Shown: positions 13,088 to 13,467 of the stretch, piece by piece
Layout of the letters: every line of letters starts with the position of its first letter
Position numbering within the stretch: position 1 is the first letter of the stretch
Made by a program: the position numbers and the translations under genes
Assembly (NCBI GenBank): GCA_031360915.1
Contig: JANMCE010000390.1
Span: forward strand, 1 to 13,467
From: JANMCE01 sp031360915
GTDB lineage: Bacteria; Actinomycetota; Acidimicrobiia; Acidimicrobiales; Ilumatobacteraceae
DNA: 13,467 nt
Reading direction: 5' to 3'
Notes under the pieces: generated by a model
What the model was told of the DNA's origin: nothing
Databases searched by the model: none
What the model saw: the letters and a program-made list of their open reading frames with translations, nothing else

Positions 13088-13467
13088 ATGTTCACCGCAT
13101 CGTCAACCCGCTCCAATCGGCGGACCACACACACAGCGAGGGTTGCTATCGCGCTCATGCTGACGCTCGGCGCGTGTACCACGTCAACGAAAGCCGCCAA
13201 GGACGCCACCACCGCGCCGGCCGAAGTTACGGTGGCTTCGCCGGTAACGGTAGCTGCTCCCATCACGGGTTCGCCGACGACGCCACAGGTCACTACAACC
13301 GTCAAGGCAGTGACCGCTGCACCAACCACCGCGCCAAAACCGGCTGCCACAAATGCACCGACTACAACCGCTGCACCGAAGCCGCCCGCGCCGAATCCGT
13401 GCAGCGGTGTCGACTTCCGGAACTTCACGTTCGATCTGCCCGACTACGGCAAGATCACGGTCACGAA
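13088..13467 (+). CDS. lipoprotein, N-terminal part (gene runs off the window)
   Basis: One hundred and twenty-six codons are visible from ATG 13088 and the frame is open at the end. Residues 10-29 form a lipoprotein signal: RRTTHTAR, then VAIALMLTLGA, then Cys30 (lipobox LGAC). After it comes a long Thr/Ala/Pro linker (31-104) typical of wall-spanning lipoproteins, and then NPCSGVDFRNFTFDLPDY, the first part of a folded domain with another Cys at 105. AAAGGGGA at 13073-13080, seven bases upstream, supports the start. The gene is 59 bases after the DUF427 gene and may belong to the same transcript. The function of the cut-off domain cannot be told. Confidence 0.82.
   Translation, partial: MFTASSTRSNRRTTHTARVAIALMLTLGACTTSTKAAKDATTAPAEVTVASPVTVAAPITGSPTTPQVTTTVKAVTAAPTTAPKPAATNAPTTTAAPKPPAPNPCSGVDFRNFTFDLPDYGKITVT

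Noticed and set aside
13033..13428. Minus-strand frame of 131 codons rich in Val, Ala and Gly
   Set aside because: It is the shadow of the Thr/Ala/Pro linker of the lipoprotein gene, which has a lipobox and a ribosome site.
1..13467. CRISPR array, rRNA, tRNA, transposase or integrase
   Set aside because: I saw no regularly spaced repeats with unique spacers, no ribosomal or tRNA sequence, and no transposase or integrase motif on either strand.

Overview
The window reads as chromosomal DNA of a high-GC Gram-positive bacterium, most likely an actinobacterium and perhaps of the Acidimicrobiia. Support: high GC; dense coding; GTG starts; a decayed DUF222/13E12-type HNH gene, a family abundant in Actinobacteria; Thr/Ala-rich secreted proteins; and several genes whose -10-like hexamer lies only 6-7 bases before the start codon, the leaderless layout common in Actinobacteria. 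The lineage is inferred from style, not from a marker gene.

Layout. Bases 1-883 (minus): a CarF/PEDS1-type plasmanyl-lipid desaturase followed at 21 bases by a partial NADPH-dependent FMN reductase. 1014-1676: a secreted, low-complexity Thr/Ala/Asp-rich protein, ending at a 15-bp hairpin shared with a convergent VOC (glyoxalase-fold) gene. 2135-5749: a three-gene plus-strand operon of aldehyde dehydrogenase, beta-hydroxyacid dehydrogenase and an enolase-superfamily acid-sugar dehydratase, most simply a sugar-acid catabolic unit. 5805-6390: an AbrB/MazE-type antitoxin with a RelE-fold toxin, under a promoter that carries a perfect palindrome. 6565-7591: an HNH (DUF222) pseudogene with a frameshift, an in-frame stop and an apparent internal deletion. 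7748-9103: an orphan trpB2. 9104-9246: an intergenic with four copies of one 10-mer in a nested symmetric inverted repeat. 9247-11241: a UvrD/PcrA-like SF1 helicase. 11246-11838 (minus): a higBA toxin-antitoxin operon with its own palindromic operator. 11993-13467: envelope genes, namely a signal-peptide protein with a C-terminal membrane anchor, a DUF427 protein and a truncated lipoprotein.

Working together: the 2135-5749 operon is the clear metabolic unit. The two toxin-antitoxin modules are self-contained, and with the pseudogene between them they give the 5.8-11.8 kb part an accessory look. I saw no rRNA, tRNA, CRISPR array, insertion sequence or origin. No single entirely new system is evident. 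The points most worth checking are the recurrent leaderless promoter geometry, the nested repeat after trpB2, the carF-flavin reductase pair, and the dehydratase lacking a usual metal ligand. All calls come from reading motifs; no database search was possible.
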